The notes: generated by a model not told the origin, from the sequence alone. A stretch of DNA of 64,000 bases from Candidatus Planktophila dulcis (GCF_002288225.1 NZ_CP016777.1:992001-1056000); one strand, 5' to 3'. Shown: positions 47,645-60,303, counted from the stretch's first letter. Program-made: numbers and translations.

Positions 47645-48526
47645 CTAGCGACCTAGAACATCGCGCATCAATTGCGCGGTTTCACTTGGTGTTTGTCCAA
47701 CCTTGACCCCAGCTGCTTCTAGCGCATCTTTCTTAGCCTGCGCTGTGCCTGAAGAGCCAGAGACGATTGCACCTGCATGGCCCATCGTCTTTCCTTCAGG
47801 TGCTGTAAATCCTGCAACATAACCAACAACAGGCTTTGTTACATATTCAGAGATGAATGCTGCTGCACGCTCTTCCGCATCTCCGCCAATTTCACCGATC
47901 ATCACAATCGCTGTTGTCTCAGGATCATCTTGGAATGCACGAAGGCAATCAATATGAGTTGTTCCAATAACAGGGTCTCCACCGATGCCAACAGCTGTTG
48001 AGAACCCAATATCACGTAGTTCATACATCATCTGATAGGTCAATGTTCCTGACTTTGAAACAAGTCCAATTGGTCCACGCTTTGTAATATCTGCAGGAAT
48101 GATGCCGACATTAGATTGATCAGGGCTAATTAGTCCTGGGCAGTTTGGCCCAATGATCTGTGTTGTTCCCTTTTGTAGTGAGTATGCATAGAAGTATGCA
48201 GAGTCATGCACAGGAATTCCTTCAGTAATGACAACTACCAGCGGCATCGTTGCATCAATTGCATCAATGACCGCGGCCTTTGCAAACTTAGGCGGAACGA
48301 AGACGACAGAGACATTGGCACCTGTTGCAGCCATCGCTTCAGCAACTGTGTTGAAGACAGGAAGTGATGTTCCATCGATATCGACTACTTGACCACCCTT
48401 GCCCGGTGTTACTCCACCGACGACTTTGGTGCCTGATGCCAACATACGACGTGTGTGCTTAGTTCCTTCAGAGCCCGTCATGCCTTGAACGATGACATTG
48501 CTTGATGAGTTAATAAAAATTGACAT
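47645..48526 (-). CDS. sucD: Succinyl-CoA synthetase alpha subunit
   Basis: 293 aa. [37 protein letters not shown], and the phosphohistidine motif [13 protein letters not shown] are complete. With SucC it makes ATP or GTP from succinyl-CoA. TAATG overlap with sucC. Confidence 0.96.
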   Translation of the reverse strand: MSIFINSSSNVIVQGMTGSEGTKHTRRMLASGTKVVGGVTPGKGGQVVDIDGTSLPVFNTVAEAMAATGANVSVVFVPPKFAKAAVIDAIDATMPLVVVITEGIPVHDSAYFYAYSLQKGTTQIIGPNCPGLISPDQSNVGIIPADITKRGPIGLVSKSGTLTYQMMYELRDIGFSTAVGIGGDPVIGTTHIDCLRAFQDDPETTAIVMIGEIGGDAEERAAAFISEYVTKPVVGYVAGFTAPEGKTMGHAGAIVSGSSGTAQAKKDALEAAGVKVGQTPSETAQLMRDVLGR

Positions 48527-49692
48527 TACTTTGCCGCCAATTCTGCAGCACGTGATGCTGCTCCATCCATGGTTTCAGCTTGCTCAACCAATGGGTGGTT
48601 TGCAGCGTTAAGAATTGCACGTCCCTCAAGAACATTGTTTCCATCAAGGCGCACAACAATCGGCTTTGTCGCCTTTGGTCCAAGTAGTTCTAGCGCTTGA
48701 ACAATTCCATTTGCCACAGCATCGCATGCTGTAATTCCACCGAATACGTTCACAAATACGCTCTTCACATCAGGATCGCCAAGAATGATCGAAAGCCCAT
48801 CTGCCATCACCTGCGCAGATGCACCGCCTCCAATATCAAGGAAGTTAGCAGGGCGCATTCCACCGAATTTTTCGCCAGCGTAGGCAACAACATCGAGAGT
48901 CGACATCACAAGTCCTGCACCGTTTCCGATGATTCCAACTTGACCGTTATCGAGCTTGACGTAGTTCAGGCCCTTCTCTTTTGCAGCAGCTTCAAGAGCA
49001 TTTGCAGTGTCATGGTCAACGAGTGCTTCATGATCTGGCTGACGGAAATCTGCATTCTCATCGAGAGTGACCTTGCCATCGAGTGCAACAACGCGACCAT
49101 CTTCAGTCTTCACAAGTGGGTTTACTTCAACAAGGGTTGCATCCTCTGATTGGAATGTCTCCCATAGCTTTACCAATACATCGGCAACTTGAGCTGCGAC
49201 ATCTGCGGGAAACTTAGCTTGGGCAACAATTTCTTTCGCCTTTGCAAGTGAGATTCCATCGACCGCACTGACAGGAACCTTTGCAAGTTTTTCAGGAGCA
49301 GTGTGTGCTACCTCTTCAATTTCCATACCACCGGCAACAGATGCCATCACAAGGAATGTGCGATTAGAGCGATCAAGAAGAATGGAGACATAATACTCAT
49401 CAACGATAGGTGCTGCCTGGGCAATCATCACTTTGTGAACTGTGTGGCCCTTAATGTCCATTCCAAGAATGGCACTTGCCTTTTCAAAAGTATCTGCCGG
49501 ATCTACTGCAAGCTTTACGCCACCAGCTTTTCCACGACCGCCCACTTTAACCTGTGCCTTCACGACAACCTTAGTTCCCATCTTCGCAGCAGCATCACGT
49601 GCTTGCTCTGGGGTTGTTGCAACAGCGCCTTGTAATACAGGAACGTTGTGCTTTTCAAAAAGATCGCGTGCTTGGTATTCGTAGAGATCCAC
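48526..49692 (-). CDS. sucC: Succinyl-CoA synthetase beta subunit
   Basis: 388 aa from a GTG at 49692 with GAGGAG 5 nt upstream. [18 protein letters not shown] opens the ATP-grasp domain; [38 protein letters not shown] and [12 protein letters not shown] follow. Operon sucC-sucD. Confidence 0.96.
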   Translation of the reverse strand: MDLYEYQARDLFEKHNVPVLQGAVATTPEQARDAAAKMGTKVVVKAQVKVGGRGKAGGVKLAVDPADTFEKASAILGMDIKGHTVHKVMIAQAAPIVDEYYVSILLDRSNRTFLVMASVAGGMEIEEVAHTAPEKLAKVPVSAVDGISLAKAKEIVAQAKFPADVAAQVADVLVKLWETFQSEDATLVEVNPLVKTEDGRVVALDGKVTLDENADFRQPDHEALVDHDTANALEAAAKEKGLNYVKLDNGQVGIIGNGAGLVMSTLDVVAYAGEKFGGMRPANFLDIGGGASAQVMADGLSIILGDPDVKSVFVNVFGGITACDAVANGIVQALELLGPKATKPIVVRLDGNNVLEGRAILNAANHPLVEQAETMDGAASRAAELAAK

Positions 49693-49753
49693 GTAGGCTC
49701 CTCGTAGGTTCGAGATAAGGGATGCGTTGAGAGCCCAATCCTAAGTGGTTATT

Positions 49754-51997
49754 TTAAAGAGTTGTGACAGGGGCATAGCGCAGCAATAAGCGCTTATCGC
49801 CATATTGGCCGAAGTTGATGGTCGCCTCTGATTTATCGCCTTCTCCAGCAAGTGCCACCACAGTCCCTAATCCGAATGTGTCATGTGACACACGCTGTCC
49901 CACTTCAAGAACCATCGCGGTTGATTTCTTGCCCGTAGCTCGTGGAGGTGGACCAGATGGAAGACGAGATTTCTTCACAGCAGAAGATGTTGTAAATGTG
50001 CTGCGACCTTCATTCTTCCATTCGATCAATTCAGATGGGATCTCATCAAGGAATCGAGAACCTGGATTGTATTTCGGTGTTCCAAAAGTTAAACGATATT
50101 CAGCGCGTGAAATATAGAGACGCTTTTCTGCGCGCGTTAATCCAACATATGCAAGGCGACGTTCTTCTTCAATCTCTTTGGGATCATCGAGTGTGCGTGC
50201 ATGAGGAAAGATTCCATCTTCCATACCTGTGAGAAAGACTGTGGGAAATTCAAGACCTTTCGCAGTGTGCAGAGTCATCAGTGTGACAACTCCCCCGTGA
50301 TCTTCTCCATCAGGAATCTCATCAGCATCGGCAACAAGGGATACCTTCTCCAAAAACCCAGAGAGTGAAATCTCTTCATCTTCACCAAGTTCTTCAAAGG
50401 GGCGCTCTTCATACTCCATCGATGCAGAGACAAGTTCCTTCAAGTTCTCAACGCGCACTTCATCTTGTGGGTCTTTACTTGCTTCAAGCTCTGTCAGTAA
50501 CCCTGACTGTTCAAGGACTGCTTCGATAATCACAGATGGCTTAGTCTTTGCCTCCACCAGTGTCTGCAGCGCAATCAGCATCGAAGTAAAGGAGGCGATG
50601 GATTGCGCTGCCTTATTGGGAACAGATGTTGCCTCTGATACTCGCAGTAGTGCGTTCCAGAAAGAGATTCCTTGAGCTTCGGCGAAGATTTCAACTTCCT
50701 CTAGCGCGCGATCTCCAATACCTCGCTTAGGTAAGTTGATGATGCGACGTATGGAAACTTCATCATCGGGATTAGCTAGAACGCGAAGGTAGGCAAGTAA
50801 ATCCTTCACCTCTTTACGTTCATAGAATCGAAGGCCTCCCACAACTTTATAAGGAATGGCAGCGCGCATAAAGATTTCTTCAAAGATACGAGATTGAGCG
50901 TTGGTGCGATAGAAGACCGCTGTATCTCCTGGATTGGAGTGGCCCATATCCTGTAAGGAACGAATTTCACTCTTAATGAACTCTGCTTCGTCATATTCAG
51001 ATTCAGCAACATAACCAACAAGTGGTGCACCAGATCCTGCATCAGACCAAAGGTTCTTCTCTTTCCGTGATTCATTCTTGGTAATCACAGCATTTGCAGC
51101 GTTGAGAATATTCTGTGTTGAACGGTAATTTTGTTCAAGCAAAACTGTTGCAGCATTGGGGTAATCAACCTCAAATTGCAAGATATTGCGGATGGTTGCA
51201 CCACGGAATCCATAGATAGATTGATCAGCATCTCCCACAACGCAGAGCTCTGCAAGTGGGAAGCCATCTCCTTCAACACCGGTGAGTTCCTTTACCAATT
51301 GATATTGCGCATGGTTGGTGTCCTGATACTCATCGACAAGGATGTGGCGAAAGCGGGAGCGAAAGCGCGCTTTAGCTTCAGGAAACTTCTGCAGAACCTG
51401 CACAGTCTTCATAATCAAGTCATCAAAGTCCATCGCATTTGCCTGCTGCAAGCGCTTTTCATACATCGTATAAACATCGGCGACGATGGTCTCGAATTGA
51501 TTGGTGGCATGGCTTAAATACTCATACGGAGTTTGAAGTTCATTCTTTGCATTAGAAATCAGGTTCTGGAATTGACGGGCTGGATATCTCTTGGAATCAA
51601 TATTGAGAGTCTCCATCACACGTGAGATCAGCTTCTGTGAATCTGCTGAGTCATAGATGCTAAATGTGCTGCTATATCCAAGACGTTCAACCTCTTGGCG
51701 CAGCATGCGCACACAGGATGAGTGAAATGTTGAGACCCACATTGATTTAGCAACCGGTCCCACAAGTTCGCTCACACGCTCTTTCATCTCACCAGCTGCC
51801 TTATTGGTGAAGGTAATTGCCAAGATTTCATAGGGGCGAACTTCGCGACGAGCCATGATGTATGCGATGCGACGAGTAAGAACTCGAGTCTTTCCAGATC
51901 CAGCACCTGCGACTACTAAGAGTGGAGAACCAGCGTGGGCAACGGCCTTTTGTTGCTGGGGATTGAGTCCATCCAGCAATGGGTCGGTCGTGGTCAT
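49754..51997 (-). CDS. pcrA: DNA helicase PcrA/UvrD1
   Basis: 747 aa superfamily 1A helicase from the ATG at 51997; in-frame starts further upstream at 52027 and 52072 would overlap the divergent gene and are rejected. Walker A GAGSGKT at 31-37, LAITFTNKAAGEMKER, Walker B ILVDEYQDTN, VGDADQSIYGFRGA, and motif V/VI TAKGLEFPTVFLTGM and YVGLTRAEKRLY. A C-terminal Tudor-like RNA polymerase-binding domain (VGQRVSHDTFGLGTVV) is present. It works in repair and transcription-coupled processes. TAGACT lies 7 nt before the start. Confidence 0.95.
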   Translation of the reverse strand: MTTTDPLLDGLNPQQQKAVAHAGSPLLVVAGAGSGKTRVLTRRIAYIMARREVRPYEILAITFTNKAAGEMKERVSELVGPVAKSMWVSTFHSSCVRMLRQEVERLGYSSTFSIYDSADSQKLISRVMETLNIDSKRYPARQFQNLISNAKNELQTPYEYLSHATNQFETIVADVYTMYEKRLQQANAMDFDDLIMKTVQVLQKFPEAKARFRSRFRHILVDEYQDTNHAQYQLVKELTGVEGDGFPLAELCVVGDADQSIYGFRGATIRNILQFEVDYPNAATVLLEQNYRSTQNILNAANAVITKNESRKEKNLWSDAGSGAPLVGYVAESEYDEAEFIKSEIRSLQDMGHSNPGDTAVFYRTNAQSRIFEEIFMRAAIPYKVVGGLRFYERKEVKDLLAYLRVLANPDDEVSIRRIINLPKRGIGDRALEEVEIFAEAQGISFWNALLRVSEATSVPNKAAQSIASFTSMLIALQTLVEAKTKPSVIIEAVLEQSGLLTELEASKDPQDEVRVENLKELVSASMEYEERPFEELGEDEEISLSGFLEKVSLVADADEIPDGEDHGGVVTLMTLHTAKGLEFPTVFLTGMEDGIFPHARTLDDPKEIEEERRLAYVGLTRAEKRLYISRAEYRLTFGTPKYNPGSRFLDEIPSELIEWKNEGRSTFTTSSAVKKSRLPSGPPPRATGKKSTAMVLEVGQRVSHDTFGLGTVVALAGEGDKSEATINFGQYGDKRLLLRYAPVTTL

Positions 51998-52004
51998 GGC
52001 GGGG

Positions 52005-52010
52005 AGTCTA
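52005..52010 (-). promoter_or_regulatory. -10 box of a leaderless promoter (pcrA)
   Basis: TAGACT on the minus strand, 7 nt before the ATG at 51997. Confidence 0.45.
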
Positions 52011-52011
52011 T

Positions 52012-52017
52012 TAGGCT
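52012..52017 (+). promoter_or_regulatory. -10 box, near-leaderless promoter (PIG-L gene)
   Basis: TAGGCT, 8 nt before the ATG at 52026. It lies 1 nt from the opposing pcrA box in a 28-bp gap. Confidence 0.45.
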
Positions 52018-52025
52018 TGGCTGTC

Positions 52026-52751
52026 ATGGAGCCTTTAGCAGATTCAGAGATCAAGCGCGTTTTAGTTATCAACGCCCACCCCGATGATTCCGACTTTGGC
52101 GCATCAGGAACTATCGCGCAGTGGGTTCAAAAAGGCATTGAAGTCTCCTACGTTCTCTGCACCAATGGCGACCAAGGTGGCGAAGAGTCAGGTTTTACCA
52201 AGGAAGAGATGCCTGCTGTGCGCCAACGCGAACAACGCGCTGCATGTAAAGCACTTGGAATTAGCGATGTCACATTCCTTAACTATGTCGATGGCCATCT
52301 TGAGCCAACGATTGCGCTGCGTAAAGATATTGTTCGTCAGATTCGTCGCGTGCAACCAGATCGCATCGTCTGCCAATCACCTGAACGCAATTGGGAGCGC
52401 ATCGGTGCAAGCCATCCCGATCACTTAGCTGCAGGGGAAGCAACTATTCAAGCTGTCTATCCCGATGCGCGTAATCCTTTTGCATTCACAGATCTGCTTG
52501 AACAAGAGAATTTGCAACCATGGAGAACGAAAGAGGTATGGATGCAAGGCCATGCCCACCCAGATCACTTCGTCGATATCACAGACACATTCCATTTCAA
52601 GATTGCTGCCCTTAAAGAGCATGCATCACAGACTGGCCATATGGAAAATCTCGAAGAGATGCTTCGTGAATGGGGTCAGCGCAATGCAGGTATGGGGCAA
52701 CTTCCTGAAGGGCGTATTGCTGAAGCCTTTAAGATTGTTAACACCAACTAA
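52026..52751 (+). CDS. PIG-L/LmbE family zinc deacetylase
   Basis: 241 aa from the ATG at 52026; longer in-frame starts run into pcrA and are rejected. VLVINAHPDDSDFGASGTI has the zinc motif AHPDD, and GASHPDHLAAG the second zinc His. The family includes MshB and Mca of mycothiol metabolism and GlcNAc-PI deacetylase. The precise substrate cannot be set; no other mycothiol genes are in the window. It ends 1 bp from the convergent cyclophilin gene. Confidence 0.88.
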   Translation: MEPLADSEIKRVLVINAHPDDSDFGASGTIAQWVQKGIEVSYVLCTNGDQGGEESGFTKEEMPAVRQREQRAACKALGISDVTFLNYVDGHLEPTIALRKDIVRQIRRVQPDRIVCQSPERNWERIGASHPDHLAAGEATIQAVYPDARNPFAFTDLLEQENLQPWRTKEVWMQGHAHPDHFVDITDTFHFKIAALKEHASQTGHMENLEEMLREWGQRNAGMGQLPEGRIAEAFKIVNTN

Positions 52752-52752
52752 A

Positions 52753-53433
52753 TTACTTAGCTGAAGCCTTAACTATTTCAACCATCTGGATGGGAAATCC
52801 ATCTGCTGCATACATCGCCTGAGTTCCACTCATTTGATACGCACCCACTGCGCCAATTTTCTGCACAAGATCTAAGCCTTTGGTGATCTTGCCCCAGATT
52901 GTGTAGTCAGGTCCAAGCGTGGTGTCTTGATAGACAAGAAAGAACTGTGATCCGTTGGTGTTGGGGCCAGAGTTAGCCATAGCCACTGTCCCTGCTGGGT
53001 AATTGATGCCGGCAGCCTTTGGAAGGTTTTCATTGGCATAACCTTTCCATCCTGTTGGAGAACCACTTCCACTTGCTGTGGGATCGCCACATTGCAGAAC
53101 AAAAATTCCTTCCGTTGTTAAACGATGGCAGAGAGACTTGTTGTAGTAACCAGCATTTGCAAGGGATGCAATCGATGTCACTGTGATTGGCGCCTTTGCA
53201 CCAAGGAGTGAAATCACAATAGGGCCGCAGTTAGTTGTAATCGTTAAAGTCTTTGCAGGGCTCTTTGCAGCAACAGTTGGCTGCTTTACCTTGGCCGGAG
53301 CATGTCCCTTAGCGGTGCTCTTTGCGCATCCTGGAACTGAGATGGCACGCTCGGCTGCATGAGCAGGAGCTGTTACCGACGTTGCTGCAAGAAGTATGAG
53401 TGCAATGGCTGCGACCTTCGCGTTCTTAAACAT
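52753..53433 (-). CDS. Secreted cyclophilin-type peptidyl-prolyl isomerase
   Basis: 226 aa from the ATG at 53433, 11 bp after guaA. Signal peptide FKNAKVAAIALILLAATSV ending in AHA, with no lipobox. A linker precedes the cyclophilin domain: SLCHRLTTEGIFVLQCGDP, GTVAMANSGPNTNGSQFF and YTIWGKITKGLD. It should fold secreted proteins outside the membrane. AGGA lies upstream of the start. Confidence 0.9.
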   Translation of the reverse strand: MFKNAKVAAIALILLAATSVTAPAHAAERAISVPGCAKSTAKGHAPAKVKQPTVAAKSPAKTLTITTNCGPIVISLLGAKAPITVTSIASLANAGYYNKSLCHRLTTEGIFVLQCGDPTASGSGSPTGWKGYANENLPKAAGINYPAGTVAMANSGPNTNGSQFFLVYQDTTLGPDYTIWGKITKGLDLVQKIGAVGAYQMSGTQAMYAADGFPIQMVEIVKASAK

Positions 53434-53444
53434 TTCTGTGGTTC

Positions 53445-54995
53445 CTATTCCCATTCAATCGTGCCTGGTGGCTTACTTGTCACATCAAGGACCACGCGGT
53501 TGACCTCGCGGACCTCATTGGTAATTCGTGTTGAAATCTGCTCAAGAACTTCGTATGGCACACGTGACCAATCTGCAGTCATCGCATCCTCACTTGAAAC
53601 TGGGCGCAAAACTATCGGATGACCGTAAGTGCGTCCATCGCCCTGAACTCCAACGCTTCGCACATCAGCCAAAAGCACAACCGGGCATTGCCAGATATCT
53701 CGATCAAGGCCTGCAGCCTTTAATTCATTGCGCGCAATCAGATCGGCATGACGCAAAATTTCTAAGCGCTCAGCTGTTACCTCACCGATAATGCGAATGC
53801 CAAGGCCAGGACCTGGAAATGGTTGGCGCCAGACAATCTCTTCAGGCAAGCCAAGTTCAATTCCAACCTGGCGCACTTCATCTTTAAAGAGAGTGCGCAG
53901 TGGTTCTACAAGTTTGAATTTAAGGTCATCAGGAAGCCCACCAACATTGTGGTGAGATTTGATGTTGGCAGTACCTGTTCCGCCCCCTGATTCAACAACA
54001 TCTGGATAGAGCGTGCCCTGCACAAGGAATTCAACATCTCCGCCCGCTGCAATATCGCGAGCTGCTGCTTCAAAGGAGCGAATGAATTCACGGCCGATAA
54101 TTTTGCGCTTTTCTTCAGGGTCTGTAACTCCAGCAAGTGCGTTCAGGAACTGATCTACGGCATCTACGACGACGAGTTCGACTCCAGTGGAGGCAACAAA
54201 GTCACGCTGCACTTGCTCTGATTCACCACTGCGCAGTAGACCGTGATCTACGAAGACACAGGTCAGTTGCTTGCCCACAGCGCGCTGCACGATTGCAGCT
54301 GCAACTGCTGAATCAACGCCTCCAGAGAGACCACAGATAACGCGCTTATTACCAATAACTTCCCTAGCCTTTGCAACTTCATCTTCTGCGATGTTATGCG
54401 TTGTCCACGTTGGCTTACATCCTGCAATATTGATAAGCCAATTCTTCAAGATTGCTTGGCCATGCTCTGAGTGAAGAACTTCTGGGTGAAATTGCACTCC
54501 TGCAAGCTTTCCGGATGCATCTTCAAATGCTGCAATAGGTGTGTCAGACGTTGATGCTGTCACGCTGAAACCAGATGGAACCTCAGAGACTGCATCACCA
54601 TGTGACATCCACACAGATTGCGCTGCAGGAAGACCTGCAAACATCTTGGAACCAGCTTTTACTGCAAGGGGTGTGCGACCAAACTCTGATTTACCAGTCT
54701 GTGCCACAACGCCAGCAAGGGCTGCAGCCATTGTTTGAAATCCATAGCAAATTCCAAAGACTGGAATACCGAGCGTGAAGATTGCAGGATCGACTTTTGG
54801 TGCGTGATCTGCATAGACCGATGAAGGCCCACCTGACAAGATAATTGCTTCGGGATTCTTTGCACTTACTTCATCTGCAGTAATGGAAGATGGAACAATT
54901 TCAGAGTAAACATTGGCTTCGCGAACACGACGAGCAATGAGCTGTGCATACTGTGCGCCGAAGTCGACGACAAGAACGCCGTGCTTATCGGCCAT
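53445..54995 (-). CDS. guaA: GMP synthase (glutamine-hydrolysing)
   Basis: 516 aa. N-terminal glutamine amidotransferase with the catalytic Cys in FGICYGFQ and [13 protein letters not shown] pyrophosphatase loop [13 protein letters not shown]-terminal dimer domain ending PPGTIEWE. It aminates XMP to GMP, next step after GuaB. It overlaps guaB3 by 11 bp. Confidence 0.97.
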   Translation of the reverse strand: MADKHGVLVVDFGAQYAQLIARRVREANVYSEIVPSSITADEVSAKNPEAIILSGGPSSVYADHAPKVDPAIFTLGIPVFGICYGFQTMAAALAGVVAQTGKSEFGRTPLAVKAGSKMFAGLPAAQSVWMSHGDAVSEVPSGFSVTASTSDTPIAAFEDASGKLAGVQFHPEVLHSEHGQAILKNWLINIAGCKPTWTTHNIAEDEVAKAREVIGNKRVICGLSGGVDSAVAAAIVQRAVGKQLTCVFVDHGLLRSGESEQVQRDFVASTGVELVVVDAVDQFLNALAGVTDPEEKRKIIGREFIRSFEAAARDIAAGGDVEFLVQGTLYPDVVESGGGTGTANIKSHHNVGGLPDDLKFKLVEPLRTLFKDEVRQVGIELGLPEEIVWRQPFPGPGLGIRIIGEVTAERLEILRHADLIARNELKAAGLDRDIWQCPVVLLADVRSVGVQGDGRTYGHPIVLRPVSSEDAMTADWSRVPYEVLEQISTRITNEVREVNRVVLDVTSKPPGTIEWE

Positions 54996-56097
54996 GCTGC
55001 ATAATGATTTCTACGCGCTGGAATGACTTCACATCTGAGTATCCGCAGGTGGCCATTGCACGACGTAGTGCACCGAACAAATTCATTGAGCCATCAGAGG
55101 TATGAGATGGGCCGTTGAGAACTTCTTCAAGAGTGCCAACAGTTCCGACATTCACGCGCTGACCGCGTGGAACATCTTGGTGATAGGCCTCAGATCCCCA
55201 GTGCCAACCAAGTCCTGGAGATTCAACTGCCTTAGCAAGTGCTGAACCCATCATGACCGCATCTGCCCCGCATGCAATTGCCTTTGCGATATCGCCAGAT
55301 TTACCAACAGAACCATCTGCAATAACGTGAACATATCGTCCGCCTGATTCATCAAGGTATTCACGGCGCGCTGCTTCAACATCGGCAACCGCTGTCGCCA
55401 TCGGAACCTGAATTCCAAGAACAGTCTGTGTTGTGTGAGCTGCTCCCCCACCAAAGCCAACGAGAACACCAGCAGCTCCTGCACGCATCAAGTGAAGGGC
55501 GCCTGTTGTCGTTGCAACGCCACCAACAATGACAGGAACATCGAGCTCATAGATAAACTTCTTTAAGTTAAGAGATTCACTCTCTGCAGCAACATGCTCA
55601 GCTGAGACAGTAGTTCCGCGAATAACGAAGATATCAACGCCTGCATCGATCACAGCTTTGTGTAGCTGTGCGGTGCGCTGTGGTGAAAGCGATGCTGCAA
55701 CGGTAACGCCCGAGTCGCGGATCTGCTTGATGCGCTCCTTAATCAATTCAGGTCGGATTGGTGCTGCATAAATCTCTTGCATACGTCGCGTTGCATGCTT
55801 ATCTGGCATTGATGCGATTTCACCCAGTGGAATACGTGGATCGTCATAACGAGTCCACAAGCCCTCAAGGTTGAGAACTCCAAGGCCTCCAAGCTTTCCG
55901 ATAGCGATCGCTGTCTCAGGTGAGACAACTGAATCCATTGGAGCTGCAATCAGTGGAAGATCAAACTTATAGGCATCGATCTGCCATGAGGTGCTGACCT
56001 CTTCAGGAGTGCGAGTACGACGGCTTGGAACGATGGCGATATCGTCGAATGAATAAGCCTGGCGGGCGCGTTTTCCGGGAGCGATTTCGTAATCCAT
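54985..56097 (-). CDS. guaB3: GuaB3-family IMP dehydrogenase-related protein
   Basis: 370 aa TIM barrel, without CBS domains. [44 protein letters not shown] and ELPRG-like [18 protein letters not shown] are GuaB3 features. The catalytic-loop Cys of IMPDH and GMP reductase is His here: [11 protein letters not shown] against [11 protein letters not shown] in the neighbour GuaB. Function is unsettled; cyanobacterial GuaB3 has been reported as a GMP reductase, but that form keeps the Cys as far as I recall. It overlaps guaA and follows guaB by 2 bp. Confidence 0.9.
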   Translation of the reverse strand: MDYEIAPGKRARQAYSFDDIAIVPSRRTRTPEEVSTSWQIDAYKFDLPLIAAPMDSVVSPETAIAIGKLGGLGVLNLEGLWTRYDDPRIPLGEIASMPDKHATRRMQEIYAAPIRPELIKERIKQIRDSGVTVAASLSPQRTAQLHKAVIDAGVDIFVIRGTTVSAEHVAAESESLNLKKFIYELDVPVIVGGVATTTGALHLMRAGAAGVLVGFGGGAAHTTQTVLGIQVPMATAVADVEAARREYLDESGGRYVHVIADGSVGKSGDIAKAIACGADAVMMGSALAKAVESPGLGWHWGSEAYHQDVPRGQRVNVGTVGTLEEVLNGPSHTSDGSMNLFGALRRAMATCGYSDVKSFQRVEIIMQHGR

Positions 56098-56099
56098 AG

Positions 56100-57245
<1,146 letters not shown>

Positions 57246-57257
57246 CTACCTGCTCAA

Positions 57258-58157
57258 TTACGCGCCTAACGCCTGCGCAATTTCCTCACAGGCATGCTCA
57301 AGGCCCTCGGCCCGCACAACTTGATCACATGAAATTGCATCCCAACCAGGCCCACCCACCACGATGCGAGGAGCTGGGCGGATTGCAGGAATTTCATTCC
57401 AATATTTGCTTTCGGCATTCTTTGGTAATTGTGCCCATAAGAAAATTGCAGGGGGTGCACATCGCGTCACCATCGCAGATAGGGCCTCAAGCGGTGTGCG
57501 AGCACCAAGAACCGATGTCTGGATATTGCGTTCGCAGAGCGCTGCAGCCAGGGCATAGATGGGCAGCGAATGAAGCTCTTCGCCCACTGCGGCCAGTAAT
57601 ACAGGGCGAGGATTGATGGGCTTCTTTAATTCAACTACTCGATTATGCATTGTGCGTTTGAGAATTTCAGAGAAGAGATGCTCAACCTCAATACCCTTCT
57701 GATTGTTCTCCCACTCTTCGCCAATCAAAAAGAGAACCGGCGCAATCACATCAGACCATGCGCCTTCAACCCCGTATGTATCAATTTCATGGGCCAACGT
57801 TGTTTCTACAAATGTATGATCAAAACTTTGTAAGGCTTTATAGAGAGCTGCGACAACTTCTTCGCGGACTTCAAAATCATTCACGATCTTCTTCAGTGGC
57901 ACCGCTGTCTTGCAAGCCTTCGCTTGCTCGGCTGCATCTGCAGGAGTAACCCCAGCAACGATAAGGCGGCGCATCATGGTCAGCTTTGCTAAATCATTGG
58001 GGCAGTAACGGCGATGCTCGCCCTCTTCATGATCGGATGGTCCAAGGCCGTAGCGGCGGGCCCACGTGCGCAGCGTGGCTGGTGCTACACCGATGCGACG
58101 GGCAACTGCTGCCACCGTCAGTTTCTCTTCAGCGTCTACTGAAGCGCTCTTTGCCAT
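57258..58157 (-). CDS. MerR-type regulator with CarH/LitR-like cobalamin-binding domain
   Basis: 299 aa. MerR DNA-binding domain at 11-75 (LTVAAVARRIGVAPATLRTWARRYG), a four-helix bundle at about 95-175 and a Rossmann B12-binding domain at 184-299. The bundle carries W149-x9-E159-H160, the CarH/LitR signature that caps adenosylcobalamin, and His196 (GEELHSLP) stands 36 residues on, matching the lower axial ligand. The residue after Trp is Glu, where Thermus CarH has His132. So it is a candidate B12-dependent, possibly light-responsive repressor. It is divergent from whiB with 143 bp between. Confidence 0.82.
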   Translation of the reverse strand: MAKSASVDAEEKLTVAAVARRIGVAPATLRTWARRYGLGPSDHEEGEHRRYCPNDLAKLTMMRRLIVAGVTPADAAEQAKACKTAVPLKKIVNDFEVREEVVAALYKALQSFDHTFVETTLAHEIDTYGVEGAWSDVIAPVLFLIGEEWENNQKGIEVEHLFSEILKRTMHNRVVELKKPINPRPVLLAAVGEELHSLPIYALAAALCERNIQTSVLGARTPLEALSAMVTRCAPPAIFLWAQLPKNAESKYWNEIPAIRPAPRIVVGGPGWDAISCDQVVRAEGLEHACEEIAQALGA

Positions 58158-58216
58158 GCCCCTATCGTGGCGTGAAGTGGCCTAACTCACCACTCCAAAA
58201 TCGGACATTTCGCACA

Positions 58217-58252
58217 TTGAACAACGCGTGACCCGATAGGTACTTGAACAAC
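58217..58252. repeat. Direct repeat TTGAACAAC in the regulator-whiB gap
   Basis: TTGAACAAC occurs at 58217-58225 and again at 58244-58252, 27 nt apart. The second copy includes the whiB -35 box. It is a possible operator of the divergent MerR-type regulator (CarH sites hold T-x-x-ACA), but part of the match may just be -35 sequence. Confidence 0.4.
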
Positions 58253-58272
58253 CTACGAAACGGTTGTATGGT
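58244..58272 (+). promoter_or_regulatory. whiB promoter (-35 TTGAAC, -10 TATGGT)
   Basis: TTGAAC at 58244-58249, exactly 17 nt of spacer, and TATGGT at 58267-58272, giving a leader of about 22 nt with AAGGAG at 58289-58294 before the ATG at 58301. Confidence 0.65.
58248..58267. promoter_or_regulatory. Dyad ACAACC-N8-GGTTGT inside the whiB promoter
   Basis: Perfect 6-bp inverted arms spanning the spacer from the -35 to the -10 box, a typical repressor operator position. The regulator is unknown; the divergent MerR-type protein is the nearest candidate. Confidence 0.45.
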
Positions 58273-58300
58273 GCAGATATCTAGAACAAAGGAGAACCAC

Positions 58301-58603
58301 ATGGCTGAACTATCACGTCTACCGCAACCTATTGCTGAGCAATGGGAGTGGCAGTATGAAGGTGCATGCCGTTCACTCGATTCAGAGATGTTCTTCCATC
58401 CAGATGGCGAACGTGGTCCACGTCGACGCAATCGTGAGAATGCTGCAAAGGCTGTCTGCGCTTCATGCCCAGTTATTCAAGCCTGTCGCACACACGCCCT
58501 TGCAGTCCAAGAGCCATATGGAATCTGGGGAGGCATGTCAGAAGATGATCGCGCCACTATCCTGATTCAGCGCGGTATTCCTTTGATTTCACACGCTTCA
58601 TAA
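58301..58603 (+). CDS. WhiB-family Fe-S transcriptional regulator
   Basis: 100 aa from the ATG at 58301 with AAGGAG 6 nt upstream; an in-frame start at 58244 lies inside the promoter and is rejected. Four cysteines: GACRS, then CASCPVIQAC (CxxCx5C), then the GIWGGMSEDD turn and a short basic tail. WhiB proteins hold a [4Fe-4S] cluster, bind region 4 of the main sigma factor and respond to redox or NO. Position beside groEL matches mycobacterial whiB3, but the subfamily is not certain. Confidence 0.92.
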   Translation: MAELSRLPQPIAEQWEWQYEGACRSLDSEMFFHPDGERGPRRRNRENAAKAVCASCPVIQACRTHALAVQEPYGIWGGMSEDDRATILIQRGIPLISHAS

Positions 58604-58616
58604 TTTTTGAGTTAAA

Positions 58617-58655
58617 AAAGAAATCCCCCGCACATAATGTGCGGGGGATTTCTTT
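58617..58655. terminator. Bidirectional terminator between whiB and groEL
   Basis: Perfect 14-bp stem AAATCCCCCGCACA with complement around a 3-nt loop at 58621-58651, with A-rich sequence on the left and CTTTCTTT on the right. It can end both convergent transcripts. Confidence 0.93.
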
Positions 58656-58665
58656 CTTTAATTAC

Positions 58666-60303
<1,638 letters not shown>

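Noticed and set aside
58244-58300. N-terminal extension of WhiB from ATG 58244-type start
   Set aside because: That stretch contains the promoter boxes; the AAGGAG site points to the ATG at 58301.
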